Below, one piece after another: positions 54,251-63,363 of a stretch of 64,000 bases of DNA. The stretch lies in the NCBI RefSeq assembly GCF_002949795.1, contig NZ_CP026692.1:3518545-3582544 (forward strand), given 5' to 3'. A model generated the notes under the pieces. That model did not search any database and had not been told where the DNA came from. It worked only from the letters and a program-made list of their open reading frames with translations. The DNA is from Nostoc sp. 'Lobaria pulmonaria (5183) cyanobiont'. GTDB lineage: Bacteria; Cyanobacteriota; Cyanobacteriia; Cyanobacteriales; Nostocaceae. Position 1 is the stretch's first letter. Every line of letters begins with the position of its first letter. The position numbers and the translations under genes were made by a program.

Positions 54251-56011
54251 TTGGGAAAAATAAGTTTGAACTCAAGAACTAACCTTTGGAGGTTGCAAGT
54301 GCTATCTTACTTACGTGTGCTAACTTCAGCTTTACTTAGACCATTAAGAGCAATCCGTCGATTCGTTAAGTTTTTAATAAAACAAGAATATCAAGCAGAC
54401 GGCGTAAGACATTTAAATCTGGGACTTGACTTATATAACCAAGAACTTTATCATGATGCATTAAAACAGTTCAGTCAAGCTTTATCTTATTTTCAAAGAA
54501 TTCAAGATTTAAAAAATGAAGGTACTACTCTTAGTAATATTGGCAGTGCATATCGTAGGATTGGACAATATTCAAATGCTTTAGAGAACTATCAAAAAGC
54601 GCTTTCTCTTCATCTTGAGGTCAGGGATCGCAAAATGGAAGGAAAAACACTTTGTGGTATTGGGGCAGTGTATTCTTTATTAGGACAATATTCAGAAGCG
54701 CTACAGCACTATAATCAGTCTTTAATAATTAGTAGAGAAGTAGGCCATCTATCTAATGAAGCTGCTACTCTCAGTCATACTGGCTTAATTTATGAAAGGC
54801 TTGGACAACCTCAAAAAGCCTTAGAAATATATCAAGAGGCACTAAAAATTTACAGGAGTCAAAATCATCTAAATGGTGAAGCATCTGTTCTTAACAATAT
54901 AGGACAAATTTACAATGACTTAAGCCAATATCCAGAAGCATTAGAGCTACATCATCAAAGTCTTAATATCCAGATAGAAAATAATCATTTATCAGGCCAA
55001 GCTTCTTCGCTGAATAATATAGGATGTGTTTATCGCCAGATGGGACAATATACAGAAGCGCTAGAACACTATAAAAAAGCTTTAAAAATTTTCAAAAAAT
55101 TAGATGATCGTGCCAACGAAGCTACAGCCCTCAATAATTTTGGAGGTATTTATGATCAGACAGGACAGTATCAAGAGGCATTAAAATATTATCACCAAGC
55201 TTTATCAATTAGTCGAGAAATAGGAGCGCAACAAGACGAAGGTACTACTTTAAATAACATTGGAGCCGTTTATAGTTTTCTAGAAGAATTCCCCAAAGCA
55301 CTTCAATACTATGAAGAAGCTTTAAGCCTACATCGGCAGATTGGTGATTTTGGTGGTCAAAGTACAACCCTCAATAATATAGGTCATATATATTTTCGTT
55401 ATGGAAATTATACAACAGCTTTAGAATGCTATCAAGAAGCACTAGTAATAGCGAGTAAAATGGGCGCTCGCGACACAGAGGCTACTGTTTTGAGTAATCT
55501 TGGGTTACTTAACGCTAGTTTAAAAGACTTTGAAAAAGCATTAAACTATTACGAGCTTGCATTAGCACTTCGACGAGAAATTAAGGCTCGTCCAGGCCAG
55601 GCAGAGACTCTTTATCTCATAGGTGATGTCTATTGCGATTTAGGAAATTACTCAAAAGCACAAAATTATCTTCAAGAAGCTCTAGCAATTAGTAAAGAAA
55701 TTGGAGATAGTCTGAGTGAGAGTAATACTCTTAGCATTTTAGGGTTGATGTATAAACATTTGAAAGAGTATGAAAAAGCTATAAAATGCTATCAGCAATC
55801 TTTAATTATTTGTAAAGGATTAGGCAATCGGATGACTGAACTTCAAAATATTGAACATATAGGCGAACTATTTCTTGAGCTAAAACAACATTCCAAAGCC
55901 CTGAAATATTATCAGCAAGCATTAGCAGTAGCTAAAGAACAAGGTTATCAAAATAATGAAGATAAAATTATTGATATAATTAATGAAATTAATAGTTGTT
56001 TATCTGATTGA
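54251..56011 (+). CDS. tetratricopeptide-repeat protein, about 13 TPRs
   Basis: After a basic N-terminal segment (LRPLRAIRRFVKFLIKQEY) the 586-aa protein is built of about thirteen TPR-like repeats of exactly 40 residues, each with NNIG..Y...G.Y..AL..Y..AL and I. or L. at fixed places. The 40-residue period with repeated NEATTLNNIG-like turns marks the subtype found in cyanobacterial and signalling TPR proteins (Rapsyn/NB-ARC-associated style). It is a protein-interaction scaffold; no catalytic domain is attached. The start is probably TTG 54251, but without a clear ribosome binding site. The gene stands alone. Confidence 0.8.
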   Translation: MGKISLNSRTNLWRLQVLSYLRVLTSALLRPLRAIRRFVKFLIKQEYQADGVRHLNLGLDLYNQELYHDALKQFSQALSYFQRIQDLKNEGTTLSNIGSAYRRIGQYSNALENYQKALSLHLEVRDRKMEGKTLCGIGAVYSLLGQYSEALQHYNQSLIISREVGHLSNEAATLSHTGLIYERLGQPQKALEIYQEALKIYRSQNHLNGEASVLNNIGQIYNDLSQYPEALELHHQSLNIQIENNHLSGQASSLNNIGCVYRQMGQYTEALEHYKKALKIFKKLDDRANEATALNNFGGIYDQTGQYQEALKYYHQALSISREIGAQQDEGTTLNNIGAVYSFLEEFPKALQYYEEALSLHRQIGDFGGQSTTLNNIGHIYFRYGNYTTALECYQEALVIASKMGARDTEATVLSNLGLLNASLKDFEKALNYYELALALRREIKARPGQAETLYLIGDVYCDLGNYSKAQNYLQEALAISKEIGDSLSESNTLSILGLMYKHLKEYEKAIKCYQQSLIICKGLGNRMTELQNIEHIGELFLELKQHSKALKYYQQALAVAKEQGYQNNEDKIIDIINEINSCLSD

Positions 56012-56057
56012 TTGACTAAACCTTGGTTAAAGATAAAAAGCGATCGCTATTTCAGTA

Positions 56058-56456
56058 CTATGGTTTTTGAAGCTGCAAATACTCCAATAGTAGTAACCGC
56101 AAGTAATCTAACGTTCTAATATAACTCTTTATCTGTTCATAATTGCCATTACTGCCAAAATAAAAACTCGCAATCTGAGGTACATTTAAAACTTGCATAG
56201 CTTGTAATTGCTCAATTGCCTGGGCTTGATTGACAATTTGACCTATGGATTGAATTTGACTTGCATAACCTCTAATATTTACTGTTAAAAGTTCAAGTTC
56301 TTCTAAAAGTGAAAAATCTTCATCTTCTGGTGGAAACCGAGTAGAAATTTCTTTTCGTTCGCCGCGTGTATTTTCATAAGTATTAGTCAATTGTGCTAAT
56401 AAGTGACTAATATTTCTCTTAATTAATTCTTGCTGATTTAAAATTGCTTTAGTCAT
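56058..56456 (-). CDS. helical hypothetical protein (about 132 aa), possible immunity partner
   Basis: An all-helical, acidic protein: ILNQQELIKRNISHLLAQLT, LLEELELLTVNIRGYASQI, QAIEQLQAMQVLNVPQ and a final helix TLDYLRLLLLEYL. I do not recognise a family. ATG 56456 is preferred over 56468 because GGAG is then spaced by 6 nt. It overlaps the gene upstream by 8 bp, so the two are made together. A small helical acidic protein coupled behind a basic one fits an immunity or antitoxin role, but that is inference. Confidence 0.5.
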   Translation of the reverse strand: MTKAILNQQELIKRNISHLLAQLTNTYENTRGERKEISTRFPPEDEDFSLLEELELLTVNIRGYASQIQSIGQIVNQAQAIEQLQAMQVLNVPQIASFYFGSNGNYEQIKSYIRTLDYLRLLLLEYLQLQKP

Positions 56457-56793
56457 CATTGACTCCATAAGTAACTATCTTTTCAGTACCATATTGATCG
56501 GGTCTGACAATCAGATATTCATTGCTTTTACGATATACAGCTGAACTATCTCCACGATATCCAGTTTTCGGAACTCTAATCGCTCCTTTTTTATTAAAGT
56601 TATGAGCCTTGCGTAGATACTTTAATGGGTCAATTCCTTTTCTATTAGCATGGTCTAAGATACTCTGGGCAACACTCATATAGGTGGCAGCATCCCACTG
56701 ACTTATGTACTTTTGAATCTCTGCCACCTCTGCTGAGGTATAGCTTTCTAATAACTGTATCAAAAACTGGTCAGAGATAGGTTCTTCCGGCAT
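56449..56793 (-). CDS. hypothetical basic protein (114 aa), possible RNase-fold toxin
   Basis: An N-terminal helical region (ISDQFLIQLLESYTSAEVAE, MSVAQSILDHANRKG) is followed by a basic C-terminal part: YLRKAHNFNKKGAIRVPKTG, then YRKSNEYLIVRPDQYGTEKI and VTYGVND. The order of a Lys/His-containing segment and two final strands ending IVTYG resembles the small BECR-fold toxin domains (colicin/RelE/barnase-like RNases) attached to polymorphic toxins. I have no family match, so this is a hypothesis. It is translationally coupled to the helical gene behind it and lies between a TPR gene and mnmA. Confidence 0.45.
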   Translation of the reverse strand: MPEEPISDQFLIQLLESYTSAEVAEIQKYISQWDAATYMSVAQSILDHANRKGIDPLKYLRKAHNFNKKGAIRVPKTGYRGDSSAVYRKSNEYLIVRPDQYGTEKIVTYGVNDD

Positions 56794-56805
56794 ATATGCA
56801 ATTTA

Positions 56806-56842
56806 AAAATAAAAATACCCCTCCTTACAAGCGAGGAAGGGT
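56806..56842 (-). terminator. rho-independent terminator of mnmA
   Basis: On the minus strand ACCCTTCCT pairs with AGGAGGGGT (one G-U) across an 8-nt loop, followed by ATTTTTATTTTT. It lies 38 bp downstream of the mnmA stop and just before the next minus-strand gene. Confidence 0.75.
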
Positions 56843-56879
56843 GGTTTTACTTGATGCCAAAACAGGGTAAGAGTTATTA

Positions 56880-57935
56880 TTAACTAAACTGTTCAATAAT
56901 TCCGCCACCTAACACTTTTTCGCTGTCGTACCACACTGCTGCTTGTCCGGGGGTGATGCTGATTTGGGGTTCATCAAACACCAAACGCACACGAGAGTTT
57001 TCCAACGGAATCACCGTCACTGGTGTAGCCGTTGAACGATAGCGAATTTGCGCTTCGGCATGAATTGGGGTAGATGGTTCGGCAATAGAAACCCAATTTA
57101 CCCGATTTACAGTGCATTCTGGCTGAGTTACTTTTGTGCGATCGCCTACTACTACTTTATTATTTTCCGCATCTAATTCAATCACATATAGCGGTTCGGC
57201 AGCAGCAATCCCCAAGCCTTTGCGCTGGCCAATGGTGTAATGATGGACACCATCATGCTGTCCCAAAACTTTGCCTGTCATATCGACAATATCGCCTGTT
57301 TTGGGAGCTAAATATTTATCCAAAAATGCCCGCATGGAACCGTTACTTTCCACTAAGCATAAGTCTTGACTTTCTGGCTTATCAGCAGTTTTCAGTCCGT
57401 ATTCAGTTGCAATGCGGCGCGTGTGAGTTTTTTCTAGTTCGCCTAGAGGGAATATCGTTGCTGCAAGTAAATCTTGAGACAAATCATAGAGAAAGTATGA
57501 CTGGTCTTTGTTGCGGTCAACAGCCCTTAATAATTGGTAACGTCCAGTTGCTTCGTCATAGCTAATTCGGGCATAATGACCAGTGGCAATGCGATCGCAT
57601 CCCAATTCTTCACGAGCATACTGCACCATTGGCCCAAACTTCACCGTTTTATTGCACTGAGAGCAAGGCAATGGCGTGATTCCAGCACTGTAACCAGTCA
57701 CCAGGTAATCGACAATATGCGTCTGAAAGAGATCCCGAATATCCACAACCTGATGGGGAACGCCCAATTGTTCACAGAGATCAGCCGCGTCGATCATACC
57801 TTCAGAGCAACATTGACCTTTGCCTTTCATTAGCCAAAGAGTCAAACCAATCACTTCATAGCCCTGATAGTGCAGGATAGCTGCGGCGGTGGAACTGTCA
57901 ACGCCACCAGAAAGACCAACGACGACTTTTTTCAT
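56880..57935 (-). CDS. mnmA: tRNA-specific 2-thiouridylase MnmA
   Basis: The protein (about 351 aa) has the PP-loop SGGVDSS at residues 7-13, the catalytic Cys pair in LPCSQCN and [26 protein letters not shown], and the C-terminal beta domain ([33 protein letters not shown]). It transfers sulfur to U34 of tRNAs for Lys, Glu and Gln. The ATG at 57935 is preferred because [15 protein letters not shown] is the usual start; an in-frame ATG at 57989 would add 18 residues. Followed by a terminator. Confidence 0.95.
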   Translation of the reverse strand: MKKVVVGLSGGVDSSTAAAILHYQGYEVIGLTLWLMKGKGQCCSEGMIDAADLCEQLGVPHQVVDIRDLFQTHIVDYLVTGYSAGITPLPCSQCNKTVKFGPMVQYAREELGCDRIATGHYARISYDEATGRYQLLRAVDRNKDQSYFLYDLSQDLLAATIFPLGELEKTHTRRIATEYGLKTADKPESQDLCLVESNGSMRAFLDKYLAPKTGDIVDMTGKVLGQHDGVHHYTIGQRKGLGIAAAEPLYVIELDAENNKVVVGDRTKVTQPECTVNRVNWVSIAEPSTPIHAEAQIRYRSTATPVTVIPLENSRVRLVFDEPQISITPGQAAVWYDSEKVLGGGIIEQFS

Positions 57936-58202
57936 ACAAAGCACGACACGATATTCGTGGTTGCCCAATTGTAGCACACACTCTTTCATTGCCTTGCTAC
58001 TAAAGCGCTTCAGTTTTAGAGTTGCTGAATTAGCAATCGCTATTCACTCCTCAATCATCTTCATCTAAGATTAATTACAGATGTATTTTTTGCCACGCAG
58101 ATGATCTAATTTTACGTTAACGCTATATAGTTGCTACAACGGTGAACTAATAAGTTCCTGATAGAAATTACCTAAAAATACTGTGACTACTTTCTAACTA
58201 TT

Positions 58203-59147
58203 ATGTCGAGAGGAATATCAAGTAAATTTATCCCATTTCAGATGTTACGCCGAAGTTCTCAGGGTTGGAAGCCCACTATAGCGGTTCTCTTTTTGTTAGT
58301 GGGAGGATGGTTAGTACTGATTCCCGACTCTACCCCAGCACAAGCACAAATTTCCAACAGCAACCTCTTACTGGCTCAAGAAGGTGAGATTTTACCGCCA
58401 CCGCCAATAATTCCCTTTGGTCAACAGGCATCACCGCAGTTACAACCGGCTCAACCACAGGACTTCAATCAACCGGAAGTGAACTTTCAGCCTTCCCAAC
58501 CAGTACAGAACAATCAACCGGAAGTGAACTTTCAGCCCTCTCAACCATTACAGAACAATCAATTTGAGCAGAATTTTCAGCCCTCTCAACCCACACAGTT
58601 TAGTCAATATAACCAGAACTTTGAGCGCTATTTAGTTTACGTTGATGGTAGTGATTACCAGACACTAGAAGCAATACGTCAGATTGAACCCAGTGCTTAC
58701 ATTCGCCAGTTCCAAGGTCGGAATGTAATTCAGTCAGGAGTTTTTAACAGAGTAGCCAACGCCCAACAACAGGTGAATGAGCTACAATCACGAGGCATAT
58801 ATAACGCCCGAATTATCAGCTTTGGTAACGGACAGGAAATAAATGCAGGCAATGACAGGTTTATAGGCGATCGCAATAATATAAATGCTAATAGACGAGT
58901 CTCTAGATATTATGTCGCCATTCCCACCACTTCAGAACAGTTATCTGCGATCGCAGCACAAGTTAGGCAGAATTTAGGCCGATTTACCCAAGATTTAGGA
59001 CGATCTGGCGGAGTCCTCCAAAGGACGCAACCACGAGGCCCACACGTAGCAGTAGGGCCTTTCCAAAATCGATTCCAAGCTGAGGAATGGAACAAGTATA
59101 TCCGAAATATCGGATACGGTAATGCCAGAGTTTACTATGGAAAGTGA
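58203..59147 (+). CDS. secreted protein with proline/glutamine repeats and SPOR-like domains
   Basis: The 314-aa protein has a long signal or anchor segment (PTIAVLFLLVGGWLVLIP, residues about 29-46, then AQAQ). A low-complexity linker follows, with three imperfect repeats of NFQPSQP(V/L/T)QNNQ (about 90-135). Two SPOR-like modules come next: YLVYVDGSDYQTLEAIRQIE, VIQSGVFNRVANAQQQVNEL and, at the end, YYVAIPTTSEQL, VAVGPFQNRFQAEEWNKYI. SPOR modules bind denuded peptidoglycan glycan in the periplasm. It is complete and monocistronic. Confidence 0.7.
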   Translation: MSRGISSKFIPFQMLRRSSQGWKPTIAVLFLLVGGWLVLIPDSTPAQAQISNSNLLLAQEGEILPPPPIIPFGQQASPQLQPAQPQDFNQPEVNFQPSQPVQNNQPEVNFQPSQPLQNNQFEQNFQPSQPTQFSQYNQNFERYLVYVDGSDYQTLEAIRQIEPSAYIRQFQGRNVIQSGVFNRVANAQQQVNELQSRGIYNARIISFGNGQEINAGNDRFIGDRNNINANRRVSRYYVAIPTTSEQLSAIAAQVRQNLGRFTQDLGRSGGVLQRTQPRGPHVAVGPFQNRFQAEEWNKYIRNIGYGNARVYYGK

Positions 59148-59295
59148 ATAAGTGGGGAGTTAGGAGTGAGATAGGAAGTACACCAACGGCAAGCCCTCCA
59201 ATGTAAGTATCATAGAATTTTAGGCAAATCAGTTGTAAATCATCCTACAGCTATCAGCCAAAATTTTTATACAGACTCACACAAGTACAGTCAAA
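59148..59295. other. spacer before cysK
   Basis: The 148-bp spacer between two plus-strand genes shows no terminator or repeat that I can name. Confidence 0.3.
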
Positions 59296-60270
59296 ATGGA
59301 TATAAAGAATGGCTTTGTTGGCGCTGTTGGCAACACCCCTTTAATTCGCTTAAACAGTTTTAGCGAAGAAACAGGGTGTGAAATCCTTGCTAAAGCAGAA
59401 TTTCTCAATCCTGGGGGTTCCGTCAAAGACCGCGCCGCACTTTACATTATCGAAGATGCACAAAAGAAAGGTCTACTCAAACCTGGTGGCACGGTTGTAG
59501 AAGGAACCGCAGGTAATACTGGCATTGGACTAGCACATATTTGCAACGCTAAAGGTTACAAATGTCTAATTATTATTCCCGATACCCAATCACAAGAAAA
59601 GATAGACGCACTGACAGCACTAGGAGCAGAAGTTCGTCCCGTCCCCGCCGTACCCTATAAAGACCCGAACAACTACGTCAAGCTATCTGGTAGAGTCGCT
59701 GCTGAATTGGAAAATGCCATTTGGGCAAATCAGTTTGATAATTTAGCCAACCGCCTCGCCCACTACGAAACCACAGGGCCGGAAATTTGGACGCAGACAG
59801 ATGGTAAAATAGATGCATGGATAACTGCAACTGGTACTGGTGGTACTTATGCTGGTGTAGCATCGTACTTAAAAGAACAAAATCCAGCAATTAAATGTGT
59901 TGTAGCCGATCCGCTAGGTAGTGGACTCTATAGCTATGTCAAAACTGGCGAAATCAAGATAGAAGGAAATTCCATCACTGAAGGCATCGGTAACGGTCGT
60001 GTCACAGCCAATATGGAAGGCGCACCTGCTGATGATGCCATCCAAATCGATGATAAAGAAGCTTTGCGAGTAGTTTACCAACTGCTGAGGAAAGATGGGT
60101 TGTTAATGGGCGGCTCAACGGGTATTAATGTTGGGGCAGCTGTTGCCTTAGCGAAGCAGTTGGGGCCAGGACATACCATTGTCACCATCTTGTGTGATAG
60201 TGGTTCCCGGTATCAGTCGCGGATATTCAACCTGGAATGGCTAGCTTCAAAAGGACTTTCAATAGATTAG
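59296..60270 (+). CDS. cysK: cysteine synthase (O-acetylserine sulfhydrylase)
   Basis: The 324-aa fold-type II PLP enzyme shows VGNTPLIRLNSFSEETGCEI, the PLP Lys44 in GGSVKDRAALYI, the phosphate-binding GTAGNTGIGLAHIC, TGTGGTYAGV, and the substrate loop region ITEGIGNG. It makes cysteine from O-acetylserine and sulfide, downstream of Sat. A paralogue of cystathionine beta-synthase type is less likely because the length is short. A tandem-repeat block follows, then a [2Fe-2S] protein gene. Confidence 0.93.
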   Translation: MDIKNGFVGAVGNTPLIRLNSFSEETGCEILAKAEFLNPGGSVKDRAALYIIEDAQKKGLLKPGGTVVEGTAGNTGIGLAHICNAKGYKCLIIIPDTQSQEKIDALTALGAEVRPVPAVPYKDPNNYVKLSGRVAAELENAIWANQFDNLANRLAHYETTGPEIWTQTDGKIDAWITATGTGGTYAGVASYLKEQNPAIKCVVADPLGSGLYSYVKTGEIKIEGNSITEGIGNGRVTANMEGAPADDAIQIDDKEALRVVYQLLRKDGLLMGGSTGINVGAAVALAKQLGPGHTIVTILCDSGSRYQSRIFNLEWLASKGLSID

Positions 60271-60357
60271 TCATTAGTCATTAGTCATTGGTCATTGGTC
60301 ATTAGCTTCCGACTTCCGACTTTTGGCAAATGACAAATGACAAATAACAAAGGACAA
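60271..60357. repeat. heptamer tandem repeats (GTCATTA / CAAATGA)
   Basis: (A/G)GTCATT is repeated six times from 60271, and AAATGAC/GACAAAT runs from about 60327 to 60357, overlapping possible start codons of the next gene. This is the Nostoc short-tandem-repeat type, and it supplies the N-terminal residues if ATG 60337 is used. Confidence 0.75.
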
Positions 60358-60693
60358 ATGACCAACATCACTCAACCATCAGACTTCCCGATAATAGATC
60401 GAGATTCTCCTAAATGTGTGCGGGTTTGTCAAAATCGTACTTGTAAAAAGCAAGGTGCAGCTAAGGTTTTAGCAGCTTTTACAGCTTTGCCAATCCCCGG
60501 TGTAACTGTAACGGCTAGCAGCTGTTTAGGACAATGTGGCAATGGCCCAATGGTGCTGATATTACCCGATATGGTCTGGTATAGCGGCGTTCAACCTGAT
60601 GAAGTATCTCTACTGATAGAAAATCATTTGTTAGGTGGTCAAAGAGTCAAACAGATGCTCTATTATCGGTTTCATCCCCAGAAAGAAAGCTAA
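60337..60693 (+). CDS. thioredoxin-like [2Fe-2S] ferredoxin-type protein
   Basis: The protein has the thioredoxin-fold [2Fe-2S] signature: CVRVCQNRTCKKQGAAKVLA and the second Cys pair in SSCLGQCGNGPMVLILPD, ending in YSGVQPDEVSLLIENHLL. It resembles the NuoE/HoxE-type ferredoxin (CRVCQNRTC) family of cyanobacteria, small electron carriers of unclear partner. Starts at 60337 or 60358 are possible, both lying in tandem-repeat sequence, so the true N-terminus may be at the conserved part. It lies next to the DUF5331-like gene, which follows 49 bp after its stop. Confidence 0.8.
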   Translation: MTNNKGQMTNITQPSDFPIIDRDSPKCVRVCQNRTCKKQGAAKVLAAFTALPIPGVTVTASSCLGQCGNGPMVLILPDMVWYSGVQPDEVSLLIENHLLGGQRVKQMLYYRFHPQKES

Positions 60694-60742
60694 ATTTTCA
60701 ATATTAAGCTCTGCAATCTTTTTGACTGAAGTGAGGCATCCA

Positions 60743-61732
60743 ATGAATATCCAGCAGCTGCGTCAATCCTTAAAACAAAAGTGGCTTGTTTACTACAAGC
60801 AAAATATTTCCTGGCTAATCAAAATGCGAATTTGGGCCACTTATGATGGTTTGCGCCGTCCTTTGTCCGGTTTTATTTTGGCAACACTCTCTGTTTTGGA
60901 ACCCCAGTTTGATGAAATACTTGCTTTTATGCTGGATCTGAATAACGATCCAGATAAAATAGTCGCTGCTTTAGGTCTTAACTTCAATCCTGATCAAGAG
61001 TTACGTTTAATCAAATCAGATTATTTTCTAGCTACCAGCCAAGCTGAAAATGAGTCGCCAGATGAGAAGTATTCTGAGGATAAACATTTGTCATCGGTTG
61101 TAACTGCTACCAAGATTGCGCCTAATTCTCTTGCCAAAACTCTAGACTCCAAGTTGCCACACGCCGAGAAACTTCTGCCATCATTTACAGTTAATACTGA
61201 GGTAGTTCGTACACGCCAACCTGAGTTAGTAGTTGCATTTGCTACTAAAATCGCTCCAGATACTCCAGCAAAAACGCCAGCCTCTGGTTTTGTAAGCGAA
61301 TATCAACCACTACAATCGCCCCTTGAACGCCTCCCTTCAGGAAACTCGTTGACAATGACTGCTGAGGTTAATACCAAAGCCAAAACTATGCCATCTGCGG
61401 TGTTAGCTACTGAGGTTAAAAGCAACCCGCCATCTAACCGAATCCCTGTAGGCGCATTCCTGGCAATTACCACTGAGATTGACAGTAATGGCAAACCAGT
61501 GCGTAGCTGCTTTGCAGCTTGTCGTCAGACATCGCCCGTTGGGCAGCTCCCTTCAAGAGCATCGCTAGCAATTACTACTGGGGTTAAAAGCAACGGTAAA
61601 GAGCCGAATATTCAACCACAAGAGGTTAAGAGCAAAGTAAATTTAGCAACTACAAATGCCCGTAGTATAGCTTCTTGGGTAGATGAATTTTGTTACGGTG
61701 CTAGAGATAAAGAGAAAGATATTTTGATTTGA
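60743..61732 (+). CDS. DUF5331-like protein with in-frame repeat insertion
   Basis: From ATG 60743 (MNIQQLRQSLKQKWLVYY) the N-terminal 105 residues match a cyanobacterial family I associate with DUF5331: LIKMRIWATYDGLRRPLSGF, ILATLSVLEPQFDEIL, NNDPDKIVAALGLNFNPDQE. The remaining 220 residues are a low-complexity, repeated region (SLAITT.V.SNGK, LPSGNSLTMTAEV, LPSRASLAITT) that looks disordered. At 61501-61536 a 36-bp dispersed hairpin element adds VRSCFAACRQTSP in frame. Function unknown. Confidence 0.65.
   Translation: MNIQQLRQSLKQKWLVYYKQNISWLIKMRIWATYDGLRRPLSGFILATLSVLEPQFDEILAFMLDLNNDPDKIVAALGLNFNPDQELRLIKSDYFLATSQAENESPDEKYSEDKHLSSVVTATKIAPNSLAKTLDSKLPHAEKLLPSFTVNTEVVRTRQPELVVAFATKIAPDTPAKTPASGFVSEYQPLQSPLERLPSGNSLTMTAEVNTKAKTMPSAVLATEVKSNPPSNRIPVGAFLAITTEIDSNGKPVRSCFAACRQTSPVGQLPSRASLAITTGVKSNGKEPNIQPQEVKSKVNLATTNARSIASWVDEFCYGARDKEKDILI
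61501..61536 (+). repeat. 36-bp dispersed hairpin element inserted in frame (copy 2)
   Basis: It reads GCGTAG, hairpin CTGC-TTT-GCAG, CTTGTC, GTC, AGACATCGCC. Copy 1 (3058-3093, minus strand) has ACGC-CCA-GCGT in the stem position, so both stem arms changed together. Confidence 0.65.
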
Positions 61733-61737
61733 GTTAC

Positions 61738-62733
61738 TTACGGGTACTCGTGAGAAACAAACGGAATTTCTACTATTTCACCCTCAGTTTCTCCTACTTT
61801 GACTTTTAAGCCTACACCACCAGCTTTGGTGCGAATGTAACCTAGTCCAAAGTAACCATCAGCGGTTTCTGTGTAACTAGTAAGTTTGCCGACCTTTTCA
61901 TCTCCAACTGCGATCGCACTTCCAACTTCCACAGGGGCACTGAGGCGAATACCAAGCAGGTGTTGTTTTACACCTTTGTATGTATTTAACCGAGCAATAG
62001 TTTCTTGCCCAATATAGCAACCTTTAGTAAAAGAAATTGTTTGCCACAAGCCAACTTCCAGAGGATTGTAATCATCTGTAAGTTCCGCATCTGGGGCGGG
62101 GCGGCCTTGTAAGATTCGCAAGGCATCCCAAGCGCGATCGCTCATCTCTACCGCCCCAGCTTCTAACAGTTTGTTCCACACTGTTTCTTTATCAGTATAG
62201 GGGAAAGTGAAGGTGTATCCGGGCGCAGCTAACCCGCTACCCACAGCAATTCGCACTCCTTCAGCCGGAGCGATCGTGTATACTTGGTGACTACCATAAG
62301 GTTGGCCGATGAGTTCGCCAATACCCAACTTTTCTAAAACAGCGTCGCTTCCTGGGCCAATCAGGCTGAAGGTGTTGGTGTATTGGGTAATATCAGATAA
62401 TTCCACCTTATCTGCATAGAAAATATATTTATCCAGCCATTCCATCAAAAACTGGCGACGGTTAGGTGAAACCAGCAAGATTACCGCATCTTCTCTAACG
62501 TAGGCGGTTACTAAATCAATTGTTCTGGCTGTGGAAGTGACAAAAACCGTATCACAACCTTGTCCTGGCTTGAGTATTTGGAAATTGTTAGTACTTTGGT
62601 TGTGTAAGAAGTTGAGGCGATCGTCGCCAGCTACTTTGATCCGTCCCCAGGCGGTGCGATCGCATATTGCAACCCCAACTCTGGCGGCTTGGATAGCTGC
62701 TGCGTCTTTATCGTCAAGTGTAGATGTTGGCAT
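61738..62733 (-). CDS. ygfZ: YgfZ/GcvT-like folate-binding protein
   Basis: The 331-aa protein has the YgfZ-specific Cys motif TKGCYIGQETIARL in a GcvT-like fold: RIKVAGDDRLNFLHNQSTN, a middle VYTIAPAEGVRIAVGSG, LRILQGRPAPDAELTDDYNP and a C-terminal YFGLGYIRTKAGG. YgfZ uses tetrahydrofolate to help build or repair Fe-S clusters; it is not an aminomethyltransferase. It is convergent with the DUF5331-like gene (stops 5 bp apart). Length is normal and complete. Confidence 0.85.
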   Translation of the reverse strand: MPTSTLDDKDAAAIQAARVGVAICDRTAWGRIKVAGDDRLNFLHNQSTNNFQILKPGQGCDTVFVTSTARTIDLVTAYVREDAVILLVSPNRRQFLMEWLDKYIFYADKVELSDITQYTNTFSLIGPGSDAVLEKLGIGELIGQPYGSHQVYTIAPAEGVRIAVGSGLAAPGYTFTFPYTDKETVWNKLLEAGAVEMSDRAWDALRILQGRPAPDAELTDDYNPLEVGLWQTISFTKGCYIGQETIARLNTYKGVKQHLLGIRLSAPVEVGSAIAVGDEKVGKLTSYTETADGYFGLGYIRTKAGGVGLKVKVGETEGEIVEIPFVSHEYP

Positions 62734-62842
62734 AGCGATCAGAAGTTGCCCTGTTTGAATGTTGTCGCACTGGAAATCTTAGCAAATAAGCGTTTGTGGC
62801 TTCAATCTACCTCCGGTTTTCTTCTAACGTCTAATCAAAATC
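62734..62842. other. spacer before the 62-bp tandem array
   Basis: Short spacer, no gene. It should hold the ygfZ promoter. Confidence 0.3.
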
Positions 62843-63066
62843 TTATCAACATCACGATTTTGTGAAGAAAATTAAAGCTGTGGTTAGCAAAATCATTCTT
62901 TTGTTGATGAAAATCGCGATTTTGTAAAGAACATTTAAGCTGTGGTTAGCAAAATCATTCTTTTGTTAATGAAAATCGTTATTTTGTGAAGAATGTTAAA
63001 GCTGTGGTTAGCAAAATCATTTTTTTATTGATGAAAATTGTGATTTTGTGAAAAATATTAAAGCTG
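62843..63066. repeat. tandem array of 62-bp units (about 3.5 copies)
   Basis: The unit contains AAGCTGTGGTTAGCAAAATC, ATTCTTTTGTTGATGAAAAT and (CG/TG)(C/T)GATTTTGT(G/A)AA, restarting at 62875, 62937 and 62999, with the next partial start at 63061. It runs directly into the C-terminal end of a truncated antitoxin-type gene. Confidence 0.85.
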
Positions 63067-63300
63067 TCGCGACTTACTTAACTTTAGCAAGGCTTGAGGT
63101 GATATATCTCGATTATCTGCAACTTTTTCGAGCGATCGCAATGTATCTGTTGGTATCTTTATTGATACTGTTTCTATCGCACAGGGTCTTAAGTGTAGCT
63201 CTAGTTCTTCAGGGTTGTTCGTATAGCTTTCTTTCAATGCGAGTACCTGGATGATTTGTTGATTGGGATGGAATGCGATCGCCTTGATTATGACAGTGCA
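63058..63300 (-). pseudogene. truncated ribbon-helix-helix-type antitoxin gene
   Basis: The minus-strand frame, without ATG, reads ALKESYTNNPEELELHL, RPCAIETVSIKIPTDTLRSL and EKVADNRDISPQALLKL, then goes out of family at the tandem array (SKSRQL, stop). In the Nostoc family I recall, this block continues with a YIGQGL-like stretch and 40 more residues. The gene has lost its C-terminus to the 62-bp array and lacks a start codon. Upstream codons (IIKAIAFHPNQQIIQVL) may still be part of it. Confidence 0.5.
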
Positions 63301-63363
63301 ATTACTGAGGCGAATATTTTATAGGAAAGTCCTATACAGGTTAATTGATGTAGGAGTTGAACT

